A stretch of 5,772 nucleotides of DNA from an uncultured Oceanospirillales bacterium. GTDB lineage: Bacteria > Pseudomonadota > Gammaproteobacteria > Pseudomonadales > Litorivicinaceae. The stretch covers positions 1 through 5,772 of the forward strand of contig CAJXTO010000097.1 in NCBI GenBank assembly GCA_913061245.1, in the 5' to 3' direction. Positions 1 through 5,772 of the stretch are shown here, in pieces. The translations under genes and the position numbers were made by a program. The notes beneath the pieces are model-generated. The model searched no databases and was not told where the DNA came from. It saw nothing but the letters and a program-made list of their open reading frames with translations. Each line of letters starts with the position of its first letter. Within the stretch, counting starts at the first letter, position 1.

Positions 1-680
1 GTAATCGAGTCTCTCAATTTTCGATTGATGAAGTGCACACAGAGCTCAATGTACTCGCTGAGTCGGAAGTGGAAGTCCGCCCGACGCGGGTTGATTTAGA
101 GCGCGATATTGCTTGGGATGCTGAATCGGCAATCCCTGCGAAAACAAGGCTTTACTGCCGGCCAAGTGTGTATGTGCCGACCAGTAATACAGATATTCAG
201 CAATTTGCTTCAGGCTTCTTTACAGCCGGCCGTGGCCTCCTTGAATCGACCAATGCACTGAATGAATTCATTTTTCATGAGTTTGTTTATGATCAAAATT
301 TCAGTGATGTTGAAACGCCTGTTGGGCTTGTCTTATCTGAAAAGCGGGGTGTGTGTCAGGACTTTGCGCATTTGATGCTCGCGACCTTGAGATCCAAGGG
401 AGTTGCGTGCCGTTATGTCTCAGGCTATTTGGAAACCGATCCTCCGCCTGGCCAACCGAAGCTGATGGGTGCTGATGCATCGCATGCATGGGTCAGCGTC
501 TTTGTTCCTGGGACCGGTTGGATTGATTTTGATCCGACCAATGGCCTTCTCCCGTCAGAGCGTCATGTCACGCTTGCTTGGGGGCGAGATTATGGTGACG
601 TTGTTCCACTGAAGGGCTTGATGACGGGTGGTAGTCAGCATGCTCTCGAAGTCTCTGTGGATGTTACGCCATTAGAGTGA
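1..680 (+). CDS. Transglutaminase-like cysteine hydrolase, C-terminal part (5' end cut by window edge)
   Basis: The reading frame is open to the left edge (first whole codon at base 3), so the GTG at 33 is probably internal and the gene is partial; 225 codons are visible. Numbered from base 3, about the first 55 residues look like the end of the bacterial transglutaminase N-terminal domain (strand-rich, with VHTELNVLAESEVEVRP). A transglutaminase core follows, with the Cys-His-Asp triad in order: Cys118 in KRGVCQDFAH, His161 in DASHAWVSVF and Asp177 in WIDFDPTNG. All three are intact. The visible part has no membrane segment. Proteins of this group are cytoplasmic papain-fold enzymes, probably proteases or amide hydrolases rather than cross-linkers; their substrates are mostly unknown. 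In many proteobacteria they sit beside circularly permuted ATP-grasp and alpha-E genes, which here would lie off the left edge. It ends with TGA and overlaps the convergent lyase gene by 9 bases. The fold is near certain; the exact reaction is not. Confidence 0.93.
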   Translation, partial: NRVSQFSIDEVHTELNVLAESEVEVRPTRVDLERDIAWDAESAIPAKTRLYCRPSVYVPTSNTDIQQFASGFFTAGRGLLESTNALNEFIFHEFVYDQNFSDVETPVGLVLSEKRGVCQDFAHLMLATLRSKGVACRYVSGYLETDPPPGQPKLMGADASHAWVSVFVPGTGWIDFDPTNGLLPSERHVTLAWGRDYGDVVPLKGLMTGGSQHALEVSVDVTPLE

Positions 681-1535
681 GCGCGCTTGTATTGCCTCGT
701 GAAGAGCGATTGTTCTCAAGGCTTCCTCCGCATGCAGATTCTCAACCAACTTTCCGTTCAGTACGCAGAGTCCATCGCCACGAGCGAGAGCTTCATTCCA
801 GGCGGTCATGATATTTTTTGCGCGTTCGACGTCATCATCAGATGGTGCGAAGACTTCGTTAGCAGTTGCAATTTGTGAGGGGTGAATCAACGTCTTGCCA
901 TCGAATCCGAGTTGTCGTCCTTGTTCGCACTGCACCTGATAAATTTCTGGGTTTGCGAGATCCAAACACACCCCGTCTAGCACATCGATATTGGCTTCTC
1001 GCGCAGCGAGCACGCAGTGTGAGAGGGCATGCAATAACCCATCGCGTTCAATCGTTGCAGGAATTCGCAAGCATTTGGCTAAATCGGACGTTCCCATGAG
1101 AAGTGCACCCACACGTCCGTGTGCTTGGCAGAGTTCACGCGCATTGAAGACACCTGTAGGTGTCTCGGCCATGAGCCAAAGCTCAACATCAGGGCTGTAA
1201 CCGAGGCCGTCCATGAGCTCACCGAGTCGCGCGATATCAGCCGGTAATTCTGCTTTTGGAATTACGATCGCATCTAAGGGGGTGTCAACAAATGTGTTGA
1301 TGTCATCTGTGTGCCATTCAGTGCCGATCCCATTGACGCGTATCGCGATCTCACGTGGATCGAAGCCACCATCACAAACTGCTGCTTTCGCATTACCTCT
1401 AGCGCTTTGTTTGGTATCTGGAGCGACCGCATCTTCCAGATCCAGAATGACCACGTCACAGTCGAGCGTTCGTGCTTTAGCAATCGCTCGCTCGTTGTGG
1501 GCTGGCATAAAGAGTGCGCTGCGACGTGGTGTCAT
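672..1535 (-). CDS. CitE-like CoA-ester lyase (HpcH/HpaI aldolase/citrate lyase beta family)
   Basis: This is a 287-residue TIM-barrel enzyme of the family that cleaves or forms C-C bonds in CoA esters (citryl-CoA, malyl-CoA, methylmalyl-CoA, citramalyl-CoA), using a divalent metal, usually Mg2+. Family blocks appear in order: RSALFMPAHNERAIAKA at the N-terminus, DVVILDLEDAV, the Arg of IAIRVNGIGTEW, IVIPKAE, the metal-binding Glu of MAETPTG (about residue 124), the Asp of GTSDLAK (about 151), and near the C-terminus GFDGKTLIHPSQI. Length is normal for stand-alone members. No citrate lyase alpha or gamma subunit gene is nearby, so it is probably not part of a citrate lyase complex. Malyl-CoA lyase, malyl-CoA thioesterase or citramalyl-CoA lyase are all possible and the sequence alone does not choose. 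I take the ATG at 1535 rather than the TTG at 1541, because AAGGA lies 6 bases before the ATG but directly abuts the TTG. It is the last gene of the minus-strand string, 9 bases after the aldo/keto reductase. Confidence 0.93.
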   Translation of the reverse strand: MTPRRSALFMPAHNERAIAKARTLDCDVVILDLEDAVAPDTKQSARGNAKAAVCDGGFDPREIAIRVNGIGTEWHTDDINTFVDTPLDAIVIPKAELPADIARLGELMDGLGYSPDVELWLMAETPTGVFNARELCQAHGRVGALLMGTSDLAKCLRIPATIERDGLLHALSHCVLAAREANIDVLDGVCLDLANPEIYQVQCEQGRQLGFDGKTLIHPSQIATANEVFAPSDDDVERAKNIMTAWNEALARGDGLCVLNGKLVENLHAEEALRTIALHEAIQARSL

Positions 1536-1541
1536 GTTCAA

Positions 1542-1546
1542 TCCTT
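1542..1546 (-). promoter_or_regulatory. Ribosome binding site of the CitE-like gene, overlapping the preceding stop codon
   Basis: On the minus strand the sequence reads CCCTAAGGATTGAACATG. AAGGA stands 6 bases before the ATG at 1535 and shares two bases with the TAA stop of the aldo/keto reductase gene (1547-1545). This placement decides the start codon and suggests that the two genes are translationally coupled. Confidence 0.7.
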
Positions 1547-2588
1547 AGGGTGATGGGTTGGGTTGGCTGATATGGATCGCTTCAATGCCATCAAGAACGG
1601 CATCTGACAATTTGAGATCATGCGTGTCGATATTTTCTTTCAGTTGCTCGATTGACGTGGCTCCAATGATATTGGATGTCACAAATGGCCTTGAGGTCAC
1701 AAAAGCGAGTGCCATTTCCGTCAAAGAGAGGCCATGCTTAGCAGCAAGTGCTGCATAGTCGTCTGTTGCTTTTGTCGCTTCTGGATTGGAGTAGCGACTG
1801 AATCGATCAAACAGAGTGAGTCGGGCGCCTTCAGGTCGTTTGCCACCTAAATACTTTCCAGACAGCACCCCAAATGCGAGTGGTGAATAGGCAAGTAAGC
1901 CTACAGACTCCCGGTGTGCGATTTCCGAAAGGCCGATCTCGAAGGTTCGATTCAGCAGTGAGTAGGGGTTTTGAATGGATGCAACGACAGGAAGGCCTTC
2001 ACGACGTGCGATCTCAAGGAACGTCATGACGCCCCAAGGTGTCTCATTCGAAAGCCCGATTGCTCTGACTTTGCCGCTGACGACGAGGCTTTCAAGTGCG
2101 GTGAGGATTTCATCGATCGGTGTCTCGTCTGCACCATCTACGTGGGTGTAGCCCAATTGGCCAAAGAAATTGGTGGGACGATCAGGCCAATGGAGCTGAT
2201 ACAGATCGACATAGTCGGTTTGAAGACGAGCGAGTGATGCGTCGATTGCTGCCTCTAAATGGTCTTTGGTATGACGTGGACCGCCTCTGAAATAGTTGAC
2301 CCACTCACCTGGCCCGCATGCTTTGGTGGCGATCACAAGGTCGTCTCGCTGGCCGCGTTTGGCGAGCCACGAGCCGATGTACTGTTCGGTCCGGCCTTGG
2401 GTGTCTGCTTTTGGCGGCACAGGATAGAGTTCAGCGGTATCGATGAAATTAATACCGCGTTGGTCGCAGGCATAACTCAACTGCTCGTGTGCTTCAGCTT
2501 CCGTATTTTGTTCACCCCAGGTCATGGTACCAAGGCAAATGGATGTGACGTCGATTCCGGTTTTTCCCAGTGGGCGTTTTTCGATCAT
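1545..2588 (-). CDS. tas: Tas-like NADP(H)-dependent aldo/keto reductase
   Basis: This 347-residue cytoplasmic oxidoreductase of the aldo/keto reductase superfamily reduces aldehydes or ketones with NADPH on a TIM barrel. It matches my memory of E. coli Tas (about 346 residues) along its whole length: GTMTWGEQNTEAEAHEQL, the Tas-type loop AELYPVPPKADTQGRTE, QLHWPDRPTNFFGQLGY, IGLSNETPWGVMTFL, SIQNPYSLLNRTFEIGL and the C-terminal SNIIGATSIEQLKENI. The catalytic tetrad is complete: Asp50 and Tyr55 (FIDTAELY), Lys89 (IATK) and His133 (QLHWP). E. coli tas was found because it allows growth of a tyrosine auxotroph in some genetic backgrounds; the physiological substrate is not settled. The ATG is supported by GAGAGGA 6 bases upstream. 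It lies 17 bases after the C-S lyase gene and 9 before the CoA-ester lyase. I am confident of the family and fairly confident of the subgroup. Confidence 0.95.
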   Translation of the reverse strand: MIEKRPLGKTGIDVTSICLGTMTWGEQNTEAEAHEQLSYACDQRGINFIDTAELYPVPPKADTQGRTEQYIGSWLAKRGQRDDLVIATKACGPGEWVNYFRGGPRHTKDHLEAAIDASLARLQTDYVDLYQLHWPDRPTNFFGQLGYTHVDGADETPIDEILTALESLVVSGKVRAIGLSNETPWGVMTFLEIARREGLPVVASIQNPYSLLNRTFEIGLSEIAHRESVGLLAYSPLAFGVLSGKYLGGKRPEGARLTLFDRFSRYSNPEATKATDDYAALAAKHGLSLTEMALAFVTSRPFVTSNIIGATSIEQLKENIDTHDLKLSDAVLDGIEAIHISQPNPSP

Positions 2589-2594
2589 GTGTAT

Positions 2595-2601
2595 TCCTCT
2601 C
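2595..2601 (-). promoter_or_regulatory. Ribosome binding site of the tas-like gene
   Basis: GAGAGGA on the minus strand stands 6 bases before the ATG at 2588. It fills much of the 17-base gap between the lyase stop and this start, so there is no room for a separate promoter in the gap. Confidence 0.7.
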
Positions 2602-2605
2602 GGGT

Positions 2606-3724
2606 TTACAGTAGTGCCGCATCCATTCGGCGTAGCGCTTCATCTAAAGTGGCGGGATTGGTCCCAAAATTCAAGCGGACAGCAGTCTCTGAACCGAAAG
2701 GTGTTCCAGGCGATAGGCGGACACCATGCCGGGCAAAGCGATCTGATAGGTCTTTTTGATGATGCGATTCGATCCAAGCAAGGAAGGTGGCTTGTCCGGT
2801 AGTTACTTCAAGTTCAGGATGTGTTGCGGCCCAATCAAGGACTCGGCTGCGGTTGCGTTTCAAGGCATCGATTAATTCACGATGCCAGTGCCAGCCATCG
2901 CGAAGACACGATTCAGTCACTGCATAGGCAAGCGGTGCAACATGTGGCATCGCGATCTGTGTTTCTTGGAAACGTGCACGTGTTTTTGGCTCCGGAATGA
3001 TGGCGACTGCACAGCCAAAGCCTGCCACATTGAATGTTTTGGTCGCAGCCATCAACGTAATCGTTGGCTGATCATTCGGTGCGATGAGACCCAGAGGAAT
3101 ATGCGTTTGATCATCTAAAATGAGATCAGCCCAAATCTCATCACTCACAATCAGTGAGTCGTATTTGGATGCTGTTGTGACGAGCTCTTGGATAAATTCC
3201 TGTGAATAGACGGTGCCCCCTGGGTTATGCGGGTTACACCAGAGAATTGCGGAGGATTCTTTAAGCGTACCCAGTGTTTCTCTTATGTGAGTCAGAGACG
3301 GCTCAAGCGTATCACTGAGACGAGTCAGTGCTATCGGATGCTCAGTTCGTCGTTCAATCGAGGGGACCGTTTTAAAGTAGGGGTAGGCAGGTGTCGGCGT
3401 GAGTACATGCCGGATCTCTGGATGTGCCATCAGTGCGAAGCGCATCCCTGGGACAACGCCTGCTACAGGCACAATCCAGTCAGGATCGATATCCCATCGA
3501 TGGCGGTTACGGAGATGGTCGACCCAGGCATCCCTAAACCCTTTCGGCTCAGTGCCATAGCCAAAAATTCCATGATCAGTTGCTTGATGGATCGTTTCGA
3601 TAACGCAAGGTGGTGGCGCACAATCCATATCAGCGACCCACAGGGGTAATTCACTCTCGGGAAACGTGGACCATTTGAGGCTCGCGTGCGCGCGACGTTC
3701 ACTCGGATTTGGATGCCATTGCAT
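2606..3724 (-). CDS. PLP-dependent MalY/PatB-type C-S beta-lyase or aminotransferase
   Basis: This 372-residue fold-type I PLP enzyme (aminotransferase class I/II) is closest in pattern to MalY/PatB. Those enzymes split cystathionine or cysteine S-conjugates into a thiol, pyruvate and ammonia. The MalY hallmark LPLWVADMDCAPPPCVIE lies at residues 26-43, followed by HGIFGYG. Cofactor motifs are intact: TPAYPYF (111-117), CNPHNPGG with Asn164 (163-170), SDEIWADLIL with Asp195 (194-203), the Schiff-base lysine Lys229 in AATKTFNVAG, and the carboxylate-binding arginine Arg350 in VRLNFGT. The residues before the lysine read AAT, where MalY-type enzymes as I recall them usually have a Ser-containing motif (SKTFN). 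Length is slightly below the usual 385-400. There is no signal peptide, so it should be cytoplasmic. Its ATG lies inside the permease gene (26-base overlap), with a rather distant AAGG 10 bases upstream. Family assignment is firm; lyase is more likely than aminotransferase. Confidence 0.92.
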   Translation of the reverse strand: MQWHPNPSERRAHASLKWSTFPESELPLWVADMDCAPPPCVIETIHQATDHGIFGYGTEPKGFRDAWVDHLRNRHRWDIDPDWIVPVAGVVPGMRFALMAHPEIRHVLTPTPAYPYFKTVPSIERRTEHPIALTRLSDTLEPSLTHIRETLGTLKESSAILWCNPHNPGGTVYSQEFIQELVTTASKYDSLIVSDEIWADLILDDQTHIPLGLIAPNDQPTITLMAATKTFNVAGFGCAVAIIPEPKTRARFQETQIAMPHVAPLAYAVTESCLRDGWHWHRELIDALKRNRSRVLDWAATHPELEVTTGQATFLAWIESHHQKDLSDRFARHGVRLSPGTPFGSETAVRLNFGTNPATLDEALRRMDAALL

Positions 3725-4598
3725 GGTTGGGTTGCCTTAGTGCGAGAAATAGACCGGCGGCAATGAGCGCACCAGAAATCCAATGATTTGGGGTGAGGGA
3801 TTCATTCAAGAAAATAGAGGCCAGAATGACGCCGTAAAATGGCATCAAGTGAATGTATTGTCCGGCCACTTGCGCACCGAGTTGTCCGACCCCGTAGTTC
3901 CAGCACACATAGGCTCCGAGTGATGCAAAGATGGCCACGTAGCCGACTGCATAGAGTGTATCGAGAGTCAGCGGAATCGGTGGTTCATTCAATGGATTGA
4001 GGCTTAACAAGAGTCCGTTAAAGCACACCCCAAAAAAGACGATGTAGGCAAGAAAACCAAGACCTGAGAGTTCGCTTGGTTTTTTTCGAAGTGTGAGCGA
4101 ATACAAAGCCCAGCCAATCGATGAAGAAATCACCCATAAGTCACCGGGGTTGACGGTGAGATGATCGGATTGCCCGCTTAAGATGAGGTAAGCCACACCA
4201 ATCAAAGAGACTAAAATTCCAGCCCCACGGCGCGCGCTTAAAGTGTCTTTAAAGAATAGAACACCAAAGAGCACAATCCAGACAGGGATGGATGAGTTAA
4301 TTAGCAGCGCGTTGGTCGCTTCAGTGTCCCGTAAGCCGAGATAGAGAAGCACATTGAAGCTTGCAACCGATAGAAGAGCCAGGGTCGTTAGAATGGGCAG
4401 ATTGTTGATGATAACCGGGAGTTCTCTGCGGACTGTTTGGAAAGCAAAGGGTAGTAGCAAACACAATGCGAACAGCCAGCGATAAAACGACATGGTGATC
4501 GCGCCAAGATCTGACGCAAATGCCCGGCCGACGATGAAGTTTCCCGCCCAAAATAGGGGCGGGAGTAACAGCACCAGATACGGCCAGGTGCGACCCAT
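3699..4598 (-). CDS. EamA/DMT-superfamily inner-membrane permease
   Basis: This 299-residue drug/metabolite transporter has two tandem EamA repeats (about residues 8-140 and 153-288), each giving five hydrophobic helices and ten in total (roughly 6-26, 34-54, 67-88, 94-116, 124-142, 152-170, 180-200, 214-232, 243-263 and 271-288). Family signatures are PPLFWAGNFIVGRA in helix 1, the stretch EATNALLINSSIPVWIVL in repeat 1, GWALYSLTLRK opening repeat 2, and FLNESLTPNHWISGALI near the end. Members typically export amino acids, related metabolites or toxic compounds; the cargo cannot be read from sequence. The start codon ATG shares one base with the ettA stop (TGATG), and no good Shine-Dalgarno precedes it, so translation probably depends on reinitiation after ettA. 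Its 3' end overlaps the C-S lyase gene by 26 bases. That pairing makes a cysteine or thiol-related cargo a reasonable guess, but only a guess. Confidence 0.93.
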   Translation of the reverse strand: MGRTWPYLVLLLPPLFWAGNFIVGRAFASDLGAITMSFYRWLFALCLLLPFAFQTVRRELPVIINNLPILTTLALLSVASFNVLLYLGLRDTEATNALLINSSIPVWIVLFGVLFFKDTLSARRGAGILVSLIGVAYLILSGQSDHLTVNPGDLWVISSSIGWALYSLTLRKKPSELSGLGFLAYIVFFGVCFNGLLLSLNPLNEPPIPLTLDTLYAVGYVAIFASLGAYVCWNYGVGQLGAQVAGQYIHLMPFYGVILASIFLNESLTPNHWISGALIAAGLFLALRQPNHAMASKSE

Positions 4599-4600
4599 CA
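4596..4600 (-). promoter_or_regulatory. TGATG stop-start overlap coupling ettA to the permease gene
   Basis: On the minus strand TGA (4600-4598) ends ettA and ATG (4598-4596) starts the permease. The preceding bases CGTCGACTCGCTGAC contain no purine-rich ribosome binding site. This is the usual layout for termination-reinitiation coupling. Confidence 0.65.
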
Positions 4601-5772
4601 GTCAGCGAGTCGACGATATTTCACGCGGGTTGGGATGATTTCACCGCCCAAGCGTTTCTTCCGATCGTCTTCGTATTCTGTGTAGTTCCCTTCGAAGAAG
4701 GTTGCTTGTGAATCGCCTTCGTAGGCCAAGATATGTGTTGCGATCCGGTCTAAGAACCAACGGTCGTGAGAGATCACAAGGACTGTGCCAGGGAAAGCGA
4801 GTAGTGCTTCTTCTAGCGCACGCAGTGTTTCGACATCGAGATCGTTGGTCGGTTCGTCGAGAAGTAACACGTTGCCGCCTTGCTTTAATGTTTTAGCAAG
4901 GTGCAGTCGGTTGCGCTCACCGCCAGAGAGATCTTTCACGAACTTCTGTTGGTCACCGCCTTTAAAGTTGAATCGGCCCAAATATGCGCGACTTGGGATC
5001 GAGTAGTTGCCGACAGTAATCATGTCTTGCTCATCGGACACTTCCGCCCAGACCGTTTTTGATCCATCAAGAGCATCTCGCGACTGATCGACATAGGCGA
5101 GTTCAACAGTGTCACCGATCTCAACGGTTCCGGAATCAGGAGATTCTTGACCGGTAATCATCTTAAAGAGCGTTGATTTACCTGCACCGTTACCACCGAT
5201 CACGCCGACAATCGCCCCTGCTGGAATTGAGAAGCTCAAATCCTCAATTAGCATCTTATCGTCGAATGCTTTATTCACATGACTGAATTCGATCACCTTA
5301 TCGCCAAGACGTGGTCCTGGTGGGATATAGATTTCTTGGGTTTCGTTCCGCTTTTGTGTGTCTTGGCTTTGCAGTTCTTCAAAGGCTTTGAGACGTGCCT
5401 TGGATTTGGCTTGTCGGCCTTTGGCATTTTGACGTACCCATTCAAGTTCACTCTTGATGGTCTTTTGCCGTGCTTCTTCTGACTTCTGCTCTTGCTCGAG
5501 ACGCTTTTCTTTGGCTTCAAGCCAGGTTGAATAGTTCCCTTCAAATGGGATGCCGCGGCCACGGTCAAGTTCTAGGATCCAGCCTGCAGCATTATCTAAG
5601 AAGTAGCGGTCGTGGGTGACAGCGACCACTGTGCCATCGAAATCGACCAAGAAGTGCTCAAGCCACGCGACTGACTCAGCATCCAAATGGTTGGTTGGTT
5701 CATCCAGCAACAGCATGTCCGGTTTCTGTAGCAACAGACGGCAGAGTGCGACACGGCGTTTTTCACCACCTG
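4598..5772 (-). CDS. ettA: EttA, energy-dependent translational throttle ABC-F ATPase (N-terminus cut by window edge)
   Basis: EttA binds the ribosomal E site and gates the first rounds of elongation in response to the ATP/ADP ratio. About 390 codons are visible; the E. coli protein has 555, so roughly 165 N-terminal residues, including the first Walker A, lie beyond the right edge. Numbered from the first whole codon (5770), the window opens inside the first ABC signature (GGEKRRVALCRLLLQ). Next come Walker B with LLLDEPTNHLD (Glu24) and the H-loop VTHDRYF (His53). The charged inter-domain linker runs from about 80 to 140. The second ATPase follows: Walker A GGNGAGKST (192-200), signature LSGGERNRLHLAK (281-293), Walker B LLLDEPTNDLD (catalytic Glu306) and VISHDRWFLD (His335). 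FFEGNYTEYEDDRKKRLG is characteristic of EttA among ABC-F proteins. All motifs visible are intact. It lacks membrane segments, as expected of ABC-F. It heads the visible minus-strand string. Confidence 0.96.
   Translation of the reverse strand, partial: GGEKRRVALCRLLLQKPDMLLLDEPTNHLDAESVAWLEHFLVDFDGTVVAVTHDRYFLDNAAGWILELDRGRGIPFEGNYSTWLEAKEKRLEQEQKSEEARQKTIKSELEWVRQNAKGRQAKSKARLKAFEELQSQDTQKRNETQEIYIPPGPRLGDKVIEFSHVNKAFDDKMLIEDLSFSIPAGAIVGVIGGNGAGKSTLFKMITGQESPDSGTVEIGDTVELAYVDQSRDALDGSKTVWAEVSDEQDMITVGNYSIPSRAYLGRFNFKGGDQQKFVKDLSGGERNRLHLAKTLKQGGNVLLLDEPTNDLDVETLRALEEALLAFPGTVLVISHDRWFLDRIATHILAYEGDSQATFFEGNYTEYEDDRKKRLGGEIIPTRVKYRRLAD

Noticed and set aside
1539..1541. TTG as the start of the CoA-ester lyase
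   Set aside because: The AAGGA site abuts it with no spacing, while the ATG six bases further on has proper spacing, and the family usually starts close to that point.
1213..1548. A 111-codon open frame on the + strand opposite the CoA-ester lyase
   Set aside because: The low-complexity Ser/Ala/Arg-rich translation is what the reverse of a conserved coding frame gives. The lyase frame carries all the family motifs.
1554..1565. Short GGGTT repeat near the end of the tas-like gene
   Set aside because: It merely encodes the Pro-Asn-Pro tail of the protein. It is too short to count as a repeat element.
2259..2759. A 166-codon open frame on the + strand
   Set aside because: It lies antisense across the tas-like and C-S lyase genes, which have complete catalytic motifs. 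It has no recognisable domain and no convincing ribosome binding site.
3143..3159. Inverted repeat ACTCAC-AATCA-GTGAGT
   Set aside because: It is a short six-base stem inside the C-S lyase coding region (around VSDEIW) with no U tract. It is best explained by chance.
3313..3330. Inverted repeat CACTGA-GACGAG-TCAGTG
   Set aside because: It is a six-base stem within coding sequence, moderate in GC and without a run of T on either strand. It is not a terminator or a convincing operator.
3227..3649. A 140-codon open frame on the + strand
   Set aside because: It is antisense inside the C-S lyase gene. Its composition (many Arg, Cys and Trp) is typical of a shadow frame, and there is no family match.

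Overview
The window looks like ordinary chromosomal DNA from a free-living proteobacterium, most likely a gammaproteobacterium. This rests on an EttA-type ABC-F protein, an aldo/keto reductase that resembles Escherichia coli Tas along its whole length, ATG starts with AGGA-type ribosome binding sites, and very tight gene packing. Base composition looks balanced by eye. I cannot name a genus. I see no tRNA, rRNA, CRISPR array, insertion sequence, phage gene or long repeat. No stretch over 300 bases lacks a gene; the longest non-coding gap is 17 bases.

Layout. Positions 1-680 (+ strand) hold the C-terminal part of a transglutaminase-like cysteine hydrolase whose start lies off the left edge. 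Everything else is on the minus strand and reads right to left: ettA (N-terminus cut by the right edge), an EamA/DMT-family permease, a MalY/PatB-type PLP-dependent C-S lyase or aminotransferase, a Tas-like aldo/keto reductase, and a stand-alone CitE-like CoA-ester lyase. The last of these converges on the transglutaminase gene with a 9-base coding overlap.

The minus-strand genes are joined by a 1-base overlap (TGATG), a 26-base overlap, a 17-base gap and a 9-base gap. They are therefore very probably one transcript whose promoter lies outside the window, upstream of or within ettA. The four genes after ettA are a membrane exporter candidate and three small-molecule enzymes. A shared job, such as handling of sulfur amino acids or other small metabolites, is possible, but the sequence does not prove it.

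I found no clear sign of a new biological system. The points most worth a second look are the translation factor heading a metabolic gene string, the permease/C-S lyase pair with overlapping reading frames, and the unresolved substrates of the lyases.
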